A stretch of 43,847 nt of DNA from Saprospiraceae bacterium (GTDB lineage Bacteria > Bacteroidota > Bacteroidia > Chitinophagales > Saprospiraceae): positions 1-43,847 of the forward strand of contig JAJTER010000009.1 of the NCBI GenBank assembly GCA_021299835.1, given 5' to 3'. The notes beneath the pieces are model-generated. The model worked only from the letters and a program-made list of their open reading frames with translations. It did not search any database and was not told where the DNA came from. The translations under genes were made by a program, and so were the position numbers. The number at the start of each line of letters is the position of its first letter. Position 1 is the first letter of the stretch. This document shows positions 7,106-15,596 of this stretch, one piece after another.

Positions 7106-9109
7106 GTGAAACATTTACTCTTTTTATTACTATTTAGCGTTCCTGCATTGGCTCAAAAAACCAGTATAAAATGGTTGGATGATTTAGAAATACAAACCTT
7201 TTCTGAAGGATTAAGACCTGTAAAAGCTAAGAAAAATTACGAATCTCACCCCTTAAAGGTTAACAAATTGTCCTTTCAGCGAGGTGTTGGAGCACAATCG
7301 CCCTGTGTTCTCGCTTTTAATTTGGATAAAAAAGCGTTAAGGTTTCAAGCTAAAATTGGAAATGATGACGAGGGAAATCCAGCATTATCGTTGTCCTATT
7401 ATGTTTTAGGTGATGGTAAAATCCTTTTTGAGAAAAAAAACATGAAAATGGGAGATAACCCCATTGCTATCGATGTGTCGTTGAAAGGTATCAAACAACT
7501 TGGACTTTTAGTTTTGGATACGGTTGGTGGTATTAATAATAAACGGACTTATGCGAATTGGTTGGATGCAAGAGTAGAAATGATTGAAAATTCATCAATT
7601 GGATATGTAGAAAATAAGGGCAAAAAGTATATACTTACTCCCAAAACTGCCGCCATTCCAAGAATTAATTCACCAAAACTTTTTGGCGTTCGTCCTGGAA
7701 ATCCATTTTTGTATAATATCGCCGCATCTGGCAACAGACCGATGATATTCAGCGCATTAAATTTACCGAACGGCCTTATACTAAATGAAAAAACGGGTCA
7801 GATAACAGGTGTCCTAAAGGAGAAAACGAATCATAATGTAACGCTGATTGCTGAAAATAACAAAGGTAAAGCTTCCACAGAACTTGAAATCAGAGTTGGT
7901 GAGGACATTGCACTTACTCCCCCTCTTGGTTGGAATGGATGGAATGCCTGGGAACAAAAAATAGACAGGGAAAAGGTTATGGCCTCTGCTAATGCCATGA
8001 TTCACTTTAAATTGAAGGATTATGGATGGAATTACGTAAATCTCGACGATGCCTGGCAAGGCTATCGCGATTCCATTTCTCTGGCTCTTCAACCTAATGA
8101 AAAATTTCCTGATATAAAAGGGATGTTCGATTACATTCACTCTCTGGGACTAAAAGTTGGCCTCTACTCAACTCCCTATATTTCAAGTTATGCAGGTTAT
8201 GTTGGCGCATCTTCTGATTATCCAAAAGGAGGCGAAACCCATGAAAAGATAATAGTAAACAGACCTTCTTTTAATCGTATTGCTTCATTTAAATTTGAAA
8301 AGCAAGATGCCAGACTGATGGCTGAGTGGGGTGTAGATTTTTTAAAATATGATTGGAGAATTGACCTACCTTCAACCATTAGAATGGCTGAGGCACTTAG
8401 AGAATCAGGGCGTGATGTGGTATTCAGCTTATCCAATAACGCCCCTTTTGATAAAGCGGCAGATTGGGCAAAATGGGCTCAAATGTACAGGACAGGTCCA
8501 GATATTAAAGATAGTTGGACGAGTTTATATCACACTTCTTTCTCTTTAGACAAATGGGGCCCATTTTCCGGCCCCGGCCATTGGGCAGATCCTGATATGA
8601 TGATTATCGGTGATGTGTCCATAGGTCCTGTTTTACACCCTACCCGATTGACGCCCGATGAGCAATATAGCCATGTCAGTATATTCAGCTTACTCTCAGC
8701 ACCCATGCTTATTGGATGTCCGCTTGAACGATTGGACCCATTTACCATTAATTTGCTCAATAATCATGAAGTGCTTGACATAAATCAAGACCCTCTTGGT
8801 AAACCGGCAAGATTCATGGGCCTTGACAACGGAGTACAAATATGGCTGAAAGAGTTAAAAGACGGCTCTTATGCTTTAGGTATGTTCAATATGGCGAATT
8901 ACGGTGAGCATCCGGCATCCTATTTCAGATGGGGTGACGAAAAAGAAATCCTTTTTAATCTGCATCTTGACAAATTCAATCTACCCGGAAAATGGTTGAT
9001 ACGCGATGTTTGGAAACAAAAAGAAATAGGTGAATTCTCTCGTTTATTTACAACAAAAATCCCTCATCATGGTGTTAAGTTAATCAAATTGACAAAAATC
9101 AATGATTAG
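7106..9109 (+). CDS. Secreted GH27 alpha-galactosidase with N-terminal NPCBM-like domain
   Basis: 667 residues. The only start that keeps the signal peptide (MKHLLFLLLFSVPALAQ) is the GTG at 7106. After the signal come an NPCBM-type carbohydrate-binding domain (about 20-155), a putative-Ig linker domain (about 190-265: GNPFLYNIAASGNRP ... LPNGLILNEKTGQITG), the GH27 barrel (about 270-570, starting TPPLGWNGWNAW) and a C-terminal beta domain. The catalytic nucleophile is Asp416 in FLKYDW and the acid/base is Asp466 in RTGPDIKDSW. It should release terminal alpha-linked galactose from polysaccharides or oligosaccharides in the periplasm or outside the cell. There is no SusC/SusD pair nearby, so it is not in a visible polysaccharide utilisation locus. 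Alpha-N-acetylgalactosaminidase activity also occurs in GH27. Confidence 0.88.
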   Translation: MKHLLFLLLFSVPALAQKTSIKWLDDLEIQTFSEGLRPVKAKKNYESHPLKVNKLSFQRGVGAQSPCVLAFNLDKKALRFQAKIGNDDEGNPALSLSYYVLGDGKILFEKKNMKMGDNPIAIDVSLKGIKQLGLLVLDTVGGINNKRTYANWLDARVEMIENSSIGYVENKGKKYILTPKTAAIPRINSPKLFGVRPGNPFLYNIAASGNRPMIFSALNLPNGLILNEKTGQITGVLKEKTNHNVTLIAENNKGKASTELEIRVGEDIALTPPLGWNGWNAWEQKIDREKVMASANAMIHFKLKDYGWNYVNLDDAWQGYRDSISLALQPNEKFPDIKGMFDYIHSLGLKVGLYSTPYISSYAGYVGASSDYPKGGETHEKIIVNRPSFNRIASFKFEKQDARLMAEWGVDFLKYDWRIDLPSTIRMAEALRESGRDVVFSLSNNAPFDKAADWAKWAQMYRTGPDIKDSWTSLYHTSFSLDKWGPFSGPGHWADPDMMIIGDVSIGPVLHPTRLTPDEQYSHVSIFSLLSAPMLIGCPLERLDPFTINLLNNHEVLDINQDPLGKPARFMGLDNGVQIWLKELKDGSYALGMFNMANYGEHPASYFRWGDEKEILFNLHLDKFNLPGKWLIRDVWKQKEIGEFSRLFTTKIPHHGVKLIKLTKIND

Positions 9110-9158
9110 TATGTGCAACAAGGAAAACATCTGGTCCAAATCTTTTTAAAGTAACCTC

Positions 9159-9647
9159 ATGACTGTTAAAATTTTTGTTACTGGTGGAACTTTTGATAAG
9201 GAATATAACGAACTCGACGGTTCCCTTCATTTCAAAGATTCTCATTTACCAGAAATGCTGACAAGGGGTCGGTTTCAAGTTCCGGTTGATTGGACAACCC
9301 TGATGATGATGGATAGCCTCGATATGAAAGATAGTGACAGACATACGATAGCGCAACATTGTATTTCAACACCTGAAAAAAATATTGTGATTACTCATGG
9401 CACAGATACTATGGTGGAAACAGCCAGCGTAATTGCCCAGCTTGTAAAGGATAAAACCATTGTGCTGGTTGGTGCAATGGTTCCCTATACTTTTAGCAGT
9501 TCTGACGGCTTTTTTAACTTAGGTACCGCTTTTGCTTTTGTTCAAACGCTACCCACAGGGGTTTACATTGCGATGAATGGACGTTATTTCAAATGGGATA
9601 ATGTCCGTAAAAACAAAAAAGAAGGAATCTTCGAGGAAATTAACTGA
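9159..9647 (+). CDS. Half-length asparaginase-like protein (N-terminal domain only)
   Basis: 162 residues, against about 330 for ordinary L-asparaginases. Both catalytic motifs of the family's N-terminal domain are present: TGGTFDK with the first threonine nucleophile (Thr11), and HGTDTMVETA with Thr82-Asp83 (residues 80-84). The C-terminal domain, which completes the substrate site across the dimer in full-length enzymes, is absent; the stop codon follows a natural-looking end (KKEGIFEEIN) with no sign of a frameshifted remainder downstream. Short asparaginase-domain proteins of this size occur as a family in bacteria, so this is probably a complete gene. Its substrate is uncertain. It lies 49 nt after the galactosidase gene on the same strand. 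Confidence 0.8.
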   Translation: MTVKIFVTGGTFDKEYNELDGSLHFKDSHLPEMLTRGRFQVPVDWTTLMMMDSLDMKDSDRHTIAQHCISTPEKNIVITHGTDTMVETASVIAQLVKDKTIVLVGAMVPYTFSSSDGFFNLGTAFAFVQTLPTGVYIAMNGRYFKWDNVRKNKKEGIFEEIN

Positions 9648-9655
9648 CTACTCAC

Positions 9656-10249
9656 TTATTCTCTAAGAAACTCCAAATTATCCTCTTCGTCTAATTCCAC
9701 CAAAACAGCTTCTTCTCCGGTAATATTTTTAATATTTTTCAACTCGACGATTTCATCAGCAAGCGCTTTGGCACTTTCATCTACTAAATCGAATGCATTG
9801 CCTTTTATTTCAGCTCCGATAAATGCAGAGGTAGCCCAAAGACCCTGGTTCACCAGTTGGATAATGGTACTTATTCCCAAAGAATTATCTAACCTAAAAG
9901 CTATTTTTGAAGATAAATCTCCTATCTGTTCAGGTAAATGGTCCGCGGCCAATAAAATACTGAGGGGACGGGAATGAAAGGAAAGCAAGGTTTCTACCCG
10001 GGGGGATAAATCTGGCACATAGTGCTTAAATTGTTCGATAGAATTAACCAGACATTCATAATTAAAATGAAAGTTATCTCGTTTGAATGATAGTAAACGT
10101 TCTATAGATTTCTCATCGTCGAGTAAACATATTAAAGACCACACCGTTTGCGTTTGAATTAATACGATCTTTCCTTCTTTCAAGGCTGAAGCTGCTGCCA
10201 GGATTTTAGGATCAATATTTTGAAAATCAATGCTATTTATTTGAATCAT
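9656..10249 (-). CDS. Sua5/YciO/YrdC-family-like protein with degenerate signature
   Basis: 197 residues with the Sua5/TsaC fold order: GKIVLIQTQTVWSL replaces the signature PTDT[VI]YGL, SRPLSILL replaces PGPxTxIL, IAFRLDN replaces the vxxRxP strand, and ATSAFIGA replaces the SAN motif. Active members make threonylcarbamoyl-AMP for the t6A modification of tRNA; here the proline and aspartate of PTDT, the YG, and the Asn of SAN are all changed, and the usual K-x-R element is weak (SFKRDN). Full-length conservation of the fold suggests a functional but altered protein rather than a pseudogene. Its start codon overlaps that of the divergent gene at 10248. It converges on the asparaginase-like gene with 8 nt between. 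Confidence 0.65.
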   Translation of the reverse strand: MIQINSIDFQNIDPKILAAASALKEGKIVLIQTQTVWSLICLLDDEKSIERLLSFKRDNFHFNYECLVNSIEQFKHYVPDLSPRVETLLSFHSRPLSILLAADHLPEQIGDLSSKIAFRLDNSLGISTIIQLVNQGLWATSAFIGAEIKGNAFDLVDESAKALADEIVELKNIKNITGEEAVLVELDEEDNLEFLRE

Positions 10250-12581
10250 GTTAAATTTTACAACTAAGTTAAAGTCAAAATTAATCCTATTAACGCTGAA
10301 TAGGAGTTTCTTGTTTTTAATTTTTTATATTTTTACTACCCCTCTTTTTGCTGAACACATCATTGGTGGGGTAATGAGCTACAAAATAATACGATATACC
10401 AACAATGATCCACTTTCTAATAGTTGGCGATACAAATTTACGTTAAAAATATATAGGGATTGTCAGGGATCAGGAGCAAATTTTGATTCATCTCCGGGAA
10501 CTTTTGCTGCCAATGCTACTATTTACCGCCTTGATCAAAGAAATATTCCTGTAAAAACAATCATTTTTCCTTTACCAAGCGTCGTAAAAATAAATCCAAA
10601 TCCGGGAAATGAATGCTTAAAAGTACCTCCTAATGTATGTGTTGAGGAGGGAATCTATGAATTGGAAACCGATTTACCCATTATTGACGCTGCTTATGTT
10701 ATTAGTTATCAGAGATGTTGCCGGAATATTTCTATTTCGAATATTGTCAATCCAGCGCTAACCGGAGCGACGTTTTCTGTTGAAATAAGTTCTGCGGCAC
10801 AAAAAGCAAAATTAGACAGTCCGGAATTTTTAAACTTCCCTCCTGTCGTTCTTTGTGCAGGACAGTCTTTTGATTTTGACCAGTCTGTCACTTCTATCAG
10901 TGGCGACAGTTTAGTTTATTCGCTGGCTAATCCAACGACTGGCGGTGGGCCCGACAATAATAATGCTAAAAGTGCCAACGGCGTTGCCCCCGATCCGGAT
11001 CTCCCTCCTCCGTACAATGAGGTTCAGTACGTTGGGCCAACTTTCACGAGCGCTAAGCCCCTCGGATTAAACAGTATTCTTACCATCCATCCCAAAACGG
11101 GCCTCATTCAGGGAAAACCAGCTTTAACAGGGCAGTTCGTGCTGGGTATTGAGGTAAAACGCTATCGGAATGGCATTTTGTACCATACGCTGAGAAGAGA
11201 TTTTCAAATAAATGTTGGAAATTGCGATGCTAAAGTAAAAGTTAATTTACCCCTCACAAATGTCATCGGAACCAGTGAAAGTATCTTTCAAAATTGTGGT
11301 GAGACCAAAGTAACCTTCAAAAATGACAGTCAGGATACCTCCGCCATTACCTCTTATAACTGGACGTTTACCGGAGCTGCCCCAACCCAGATATTTACAT
11401 CAAATCAACGCAATGCCACCATTGATTTTTTAACTTCGGGCACCTATAATGGTAAGTTAGTCCTTAATCCGACGGGAACCTGTAAAGATTCATTGTCTTT
11501 CAAGGTAGTTATTCCTCAAAAAGTTAAAGCCGAAATTCAGGTCAAAGGCGATTCTTGTGTTGCACTTCCCCTTAACATTACCTACAAGGGTTTGGTAAAG
11601 CCAACCTTCATCCGTTGGGATTGGGAGAGATTCAGTGCAACCTCAAATGGTTTGAAAGGTTGGGTGATTGGCACAGACACCTTTCCCATCATCGGCATAA
11701 GATCTGGAAGTTATACTATCCAGCTTTTAGTGGTAGGTGAGGGAAACTGCCGGGATTCCACCATCGTTAAGGTGCCCTATTATCCAATTCCAGGTTTCGC
11801 AAACATTGATGTAACTCCTTCTGATGCATGTTTGGGTACCCCTATCAAATTTTCGACGAACCCTGATATATCAAAGGAAGAACTTACTGTAAAATGGGAT
11901 TTTGGTGACGGAAAGACTTCCAACAACTTACCAGCAACCCATACCTATACTAAGGAGGGTCTTTATAAAGTTAGTATAATCCTAACCACTGGAAATGGTG
12001 TTTGTAGCAAGAAAATAGATTTAACCAATGAACTTAATATTCGAGTTGCCCCAAGCGCTTCCTTCTCATATTCCCCAAAAGAGGATCTTTCGCTAAAACA
12101 ACTGGTTACTTTTACGAGTAATTCCGGCAACCAGTTAAAGCATTTATGGAAAAATGGAGATAAAAGAATAGATTCCACGCTGAATTTTTCGTTTGCGCTA
12201 CCCGATACAGGTTTTGTTCCGATAAGTTTACAAGTCACCGATATTTTAACAGGGTGTTCAGATATTATTTCACAGGAAATCTATGTTAAACCACAAGTCA
12301 GAATTTATATTCCTAATGCATTTTCGCCTAATTTTGATGGTATTAACGATGAATTTATCGCTTCAGGTGATTTGGAAATTTTAAAGGACTATAAAATGCA
12401 GTTATTTTCAAGATGGGGAAACCCTGTTTTTATTTCCACCGATCCAAGGGTAGGTTGGGATGGCAGTCTGACAAACGCCAATCAGGGCGCGCCCGCAGAT
12501 ACCTACATTTATATGATCAGTTATACCGATAATAAGGGAGAAAAACAGTATTTTTCAGGAACCATTCTATTAATGAGATAA
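10248..12581 (+). CDS. Secreted PKD protein with T9SS type B (gliding-associated) C-terminal domain
   Basis: 777 residues. A long signal peptide (hydrophobic core about 20-33, cleavage near TPLFA-EH) leads into a cysteine-containing domain of about 300 residues with the blocks HIIGG, KIYRDCQG, NVCVEEGIYELE, SYQRCCRN and GKPALTGQFVLG. PKD/Ig-like domains follow, one with WDFGDGKTSNN near residue 549. The last 85 residues are a type B T9SS sorting domain: IPNAFSPNFDGINDEF ... SRWGNPVF ... GWDGS. The protein should be exported by Sec, cross the outer membrane through the type IX system, and be anchored or released at the surface. Adhesion or matrix roles are plausible but not shown. It is the first of a tandem paralogous pair. 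Confidence 0.85.
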   Translation: MLNFTTKLKSKLILLTLNRSFLFLIFYIFTTPLFAEHIIGGVMSYKIIRYTNNDPLSNSWRYKFTLKIYRDCQGSGANFDSSPGTFAANATIYRLDQRNIPVKTIIFPLPSVVKINPNPGNECLKVPPNVCVEEGIYELETDLPIIDAAYVISYQRCCRNISISNIVNPALTGATFSVEISSAAQKAKLDSPEFLNFPPVVLCAGQSFDFDQSVTSISGDSLVYSLANPTTGGGPDNNNAKSANGVAPDPDLPPPYNEVQYVGPTFTSAKPLGLNSILTIHPKTGLIQGKPALTGQFVLGIEVKRYRNGILYHTLRRDFQINVGNCDAKVKVNLPLTNVIGTSESIFQNCGETKVTFKNDSQDTSAITSYNWTFTGAAPTQIFTSNQRNATIDFLTSGTYNGKLVLNPTGTCKDSLSFKVVIPQKVKAEIQVKGDSCVALPLNITYKGLVKPTFIRWDWERFSATSNGLKGWVIGTDTFPIIGIRSGSYTIQLLVVGEGNCRDSTIVKVPYYPIPGFANIDVTPSDACLGTPIKFSTNPDISKEELTVKWDFGDGKTSNNLPATHTYTKEGLYKVSIILTTGNGVCSKKIDLTNELNIRVAPSASFSYSPKEDLSLKQLVTFTSNSGNQLKHLWKNGDKRIDSTLNFSFALPDTGFVPISLQVTDILTGCSDIISQEIYVKPQVRIYIPNAFSPNFDGINDEFIASGDLEILKDYKMQLFSRWGNPVFISTDPRVGWDGSLTNANQGAPADTYIYMISYTDNKGEKQYFSGTILLMR

Positions 12582-12585
12582 GATT

Positions 12586-14859
12586 ATGAACTTTCTACGC
12601 ATTCTTCCCTACGTCCTCCTCCTCAGCATCTCATGTTTTTTTGGCGTAAACTTGCAGGCAAAGCACCTTATTGGTGGTAATTTAACCTACAAATGCCTTG
12701 GAAATGGAGACTATTCTTTTACGCTAAAAGTTTATAGGGATTGTAATTGTACAGATTGTGCGCAGTTAGACGATATTGCAGAAATAGGGATTTATCGTTG
12801 TAATGGGGATGCAGATTGCGGAAGATTGCGACAAAATTCCGTTTTTTCAAGAGTTCAGGTAAGATTAACGTCAAAAAGGAATGTAGAACGTCCTGATTAT
12901 CCTTGTTTAATACCCCCTAATATCTGTGTTGAAGAGGGGATTTATGAATTTAAGCTAAGTAATTACGGCATTCGTCTCCCACCTGGAAATGTATCTTATC
13001 ACGTGTCTTATCAAAGATGTTGTCGAAATAATACCATCACCAATATCATTAATCCCGATCAGGTGGGATCTACTTATGGCATAGAAATTACCCCGGAGGC
13101 CCAGGCTGTATGCAATAACAGCCCTGAATTTAAAACCTTCCCTCCTACGGTTATATGTGTTAATAATGAATTAAAATACGATCATAGTGCTAAAGATGCC
13201 GATGGAGATTCCTTAGTTTATTCTTTTTGTGCCCCTTTTAACGGTGGTGGCCCCGCTACGAATAATGTAATTTATAGAACTTGTGAAGGCGCATATCCTA
13301 CGCCTGCTTGTCCTCCTCCCTATTCACTGGTTACCTTTCGTGGTGGAAATATAACGTCATCGACGCCCATGGCCGGGGATCCCATTGTAAGCATAGATTC
13401 AAAAACAGGACTGATAACGGGAAAACCTACTGCAAAAGGACAGTTTGTGGTAGGGGTTTGTATTGCTGAATATAGAAACGGCATTTTAATAAGTAAATCA
13501 AACCGGGATTTTCAATTTAACGTTGCCGATTGTGACCCATTGGTTTTTGCTAAACTGGGAGAGGCCATTGCCGTTACAGATCAGGAGTATAAAGTAATTT
13601 CCTGCGGTATTACCGATGTAAAATTCGTAAATAACAGCTATCAACGTGCCTCCATTAAAAGTCAAAGGTGGGAATTCAACATTGGAAATAATAAAATAAC
13701 ATCAACCGATTGGGAGCCAACTTTGAAATTTCCAGGGATCGGAAAATACAACGGTAAACTTTTATTAAATCCAGGCACAGGATGCGCAGATTCCGCAGAT
13801 ATTGAAGTCCTTATTTTCCCGGATCTAACGGCAGATTTCACCTATAACTATGACACTTGCTATGCCCAACCCGTTAATTTCTCTGATTTATCAGTGAGCG
13901 GAAGCGGAGGAATAAGCAGTTATAACTGGGTTTTTGGTGACGGGCAAAAAGGGACAGGCAAGTTAACAGGTCACCAATATAACTTAGCGGGTGAATTTTC
14001 TGTTTCCCTGACAGTAAAAGATTTGAATCAATGTACGGAAACGGTGACAAAAAAAGTACGCTATTTTCCAGCTCCAGCCCTTTTAGTTGTAAAACCCTCG
14101 CAGGCAGTAGGTTGCGCTCCCGTCAATATGGTTTTTGATAATTTGTCAAAACCTATCGATGAAAGTTACAAGGTCAATTGGGAATTTGGGGATGGTGGAA
14201 AAAGTACTAAATTAAATCCTACTTACACTTATACGAAGGAAGGCATTTATTCAGTAAGTCTCTCCGTAGTCTCCCCCATAGGGTGTAAAATAGATACTGT
14301 ATTTAATAATCTTATTAAAATATCCTCTTCCCCAGAAGCAGCTTTTGATTTTGCCCCGAAGCAAATAACCAATATCGATAATAAAGTTGTCTTTACAGAT
14401 GAATCTATTAATGCTGTACGCTGGCGATGGGACTTCGGTGATAATGCTCAACTTGAGGAAAGAAACCCCATTCATCTTTATCAGGATACTGGTATATTTA
14501 CTATAACCCTCGTTGTAACACATCCAAGTGGTTGTCTTGATACCGCACAGGCTTTACTGGATGTAAGGCCTGATGTCAGATATTTTTTACCCAATGCCTT
14601 TACGCCAAATTATGATGGTAAAAATGATATTTTCAGGGGAGTAGGAATAATGACGGGTGCTACAAATTTTAAATTCCAAATTTGGAATCGATGGGGAGAA
14701 AGAGTCTTTTTTACCGATGATATCAAAGAGGGTTGGAACGGAAATCACCTGAATAACGGTTCAGCATCTCCGGAGGGCGTTTATATTACATTGATTTCAT
14801 ATAAAGATCCCAGGGGCGTTCCAGTGGAAATCAAAGGAATTGTAACTCTTTTACGATAA
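12586..14859 (+). CDS. Secreted PKD protein with T9SS type B C-terminal domain, paralogue of the preceding gene
   Basis: 757 residues, starting 4 nt after the stop of its paralogue, so the two are surely co-transcribed. Signal peptide MNFLRILPYVLLLSISCFFG, then the same N-terminal family domain with HLIGG, KVYRDCNC, NICVEEGIYEFK, SYQRCCRN and GKPTAKGQFVVG. Three PKD-type repeats are marked by WVFGDG (about 447), WEFGDG (about 531) and WDFGDN (about 614). The type B sorting domain is at the end (LPNAFTPNYDGKNDIF ... NRWGERVF ... GWNGN). It is richer in cysteine than its partner in the first 120 residues (CNCTDC and nearby). A secreted surface protein is likely; function is unknown. Confidence 0.85.
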   Translation: MNFLRILPYVLLLSISCFFGVNLQAKHLIGGNLTYKCLGNGDYSFTLKVYRDCNCTDCAQLDDIAEIGIYRCNGDADCGRLRQNSVFSRVQVRLTSKRNVERPDYPCLIPPNICVEEGIYEFKLSNYGIRLPPGNVSYHVSYQRCCRNNTITNIINPDQVGSTYGIEITPEAQAVCNNSPEFKTFPPTVICVNNELKYDHSAKDADGDSLVYSFCAPFNGGGPATNNVIYRTCEGAYPTPACPPPYSLVTFRGGNITSSTPMAGDPIVSIDSKTGLITGKPTAKGQFVVGVCIAEYRNGILISKSNRDFQFNVADCDPLVFAKLGEAIAVTDQEYKVISCGITDVKFVNNSYQRASIKSQRWEFNIGNNKITSTDWEPTLKFPGIGKYNGKLLLNPGTGCADSADIEVLIFPDLTADFTYNYDTCYAQPVNFSDLSVSGSGGISSYNWVFGDGQKGTGKLTGHQYNLAGEFSVSLTVKDLNQCTETVTKKVRYFPAPALLVVKPSQAVGCAPVNMVFDNLSKPIDESYKVNWEFGDGGKSTKLNPTYTYTKEGIYSVSLSVVSPIGCKIDTVFNNLIKISSSPEAAFDFAPKQITNIDNKVVFTDESINAVRWRWDFGDNAQLEERNPIHLYQDTGIFTITLVVTHPSGCLDTAQALLDVRPDVRYFLPNAFTPNYDGKNDIFRGVGIMTGATNFKFQIWNRWGERVFFTDDIKEGWNGNHLNNGSASPEGVYITLISYKDPRGVPVEIKGIVTLLR

Positions 14860-14892
14860 TTTACAAGGATTGTAAGTATTTATGTGTAAAAA

Positions 14893-14923
14893 TTGTATTT
14901 ACCAGTTTATTTATATATTTTTG
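14893..14923 (+). promoter_or_regulatory. Promoter of rplS
   Basis: TTG (14893-14895) is followed after 20 nt by a perfect -7 element TATTTTTG (14916-14923). Transcription would start about 17 nt before the rplS ATG, leaving little room for an autoregulatory leader. Confidence 0.65.
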
Positions 14924-14947
14924 CACGTCAAAAAAAATTAAGTTAAG

Positions 14948-15301
14948 ATGGACGCAATAAAATACGTGCACGAACAACTCACACCGAGTAGCACTTTCCC
15001 AAATTTTCGCCCAGGAGATAACGTAGTTGTAAACTACGAAATCGTTGAGGGTGATAAGAAAAGGGTTCAAGCTTTTCGTGGCGATGTCATTCAAATTAGT
15101 GGTCAAGGACCAACCAAAACCTTTACGGTAAGAAAAATTTCTAACGGCGTTGGCGTTGAAAGAATTTTTCCATTCGCTACACCAAATATTCAAAGTGTTG
15201 AAATATTGAAACGCGGTAAGGTACGTAGAGCTAAATTGTTCTATTTACGTGATCTTGTTGGTAAGAAAGCACGTATTCGCGAAAAGAAAATATATCGTTA
15301 A
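14948..15301 (+). CDS. rplS: 50S ribosomal protein L19
   Basis: 117 residues, the normal length. The blocks [46 protein letters not shown] and the end ([26 protein letters not shown]) are the L19 family. It sits at the interface of the two ribosomal subunits. The gene has its own promoter and a strong terminator, so it is probably monocistronic here, without the trmD/rimM neighbours found in other phyla. Confidence 0.98.
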   Translation: MDAIKYVHEQLTPSSTFPNFRPGDNVVVNYEIVEGDKKRVQAFRGDVIQISGQGPTKTFTVRKISNGVGVERIFPFATPNIQSVEILKRGKVRRAKLFYLRDLVGKKARIREKKIYR

Positions 15302-15317
15302 TTCGATTTTCCAGCGC

Positions 15318-15357
15318 AAAAAAAAGAGGATGTCTAAAAAGATAGCCTCTTTTTTTA
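15318..15357 (+). terminator. Intrinsic terminator of rplS
   Basis: An A-run plus GAGG (15318-15329) pairs with CCTC plus a T-run (15346-15356), continued after one mismatch by an inner stem around an AAAA loop (36-39). The T-run lies 16 nt after the rplS stop. Its right half is shared with the dispersed repeat at 15336-15398. Confidence 0.7.
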
Positions 15358-15398
15358 TGCTAATTCATACCTTGGGCTAAAAGGCCTTTGTGATGGCA
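15336..15398. repeat. 63-bp dispersed repeat, copy A
   Basis: 57 of 63 positions are identical to 30811-30873, 15.5 kb away. The shared sequence includes GATAGCCTCTTTTTTTATGC, CTTGGGCTAA and CCTTTGTGATGGCA. Both copies lie straight after a gene on the plus strand. Here the first 22 nt are also the right arm and T-tract of the rplS terminator. Confidence 0.75.
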
Positions 15399-15432
15399 CA
15401 AATTTAATATTTACCACTATTTCCCTGGTTCT

Positions 15433-15474
15433 GAATCACAGATTTTGAGGATTACAGGATTTCACGGATTATAG
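15433..15474. repeat. Short GATT-periodic repeat in the rplS-gcvP gap
   Basis: GATT recurs at about 8-10 nt intervals, each followed by short variable spacers (ACAGATTTTGAG, GATTACAG, GATTTCACG, GATTATAG). A degenerate inverted relative is seen near 5585-5601. Dispersed elements of this 'CACGGATTA' kind occur in many genomes, but I cannot confirm the copy number here. Nothing else is visible in 15399-15534. Confidence 0.4.
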
Positions 15475-15534
15475 ATAACGAGTTTTGTTTAAATTATAAA
15501 GTTTCATTTGTATCTCGATTGAACCCTTGCAAAC

Positions 15535-15572
15535 AAAAATCCTTGGTCAATATAAACTGACCAAGGATTTTT
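15535..15572 (-). terminator. Intrinsic terminator of gcvP (bidirectional)
   Basis: ATCCTTGGTCA (15539-15549) pairs perfectly with TGACCAAGGAT (15558-15568), extended by A-T pairs to 15 bp, with an 8-nt loop. Runs of A on the left and T on the right make it usable in both directions; it lies 24 nt beyond the gcvP stop. Confidence 0.8.
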
Positions 15573-15596
15573 TTTGCCTAATGGTAAGCTTAAACT

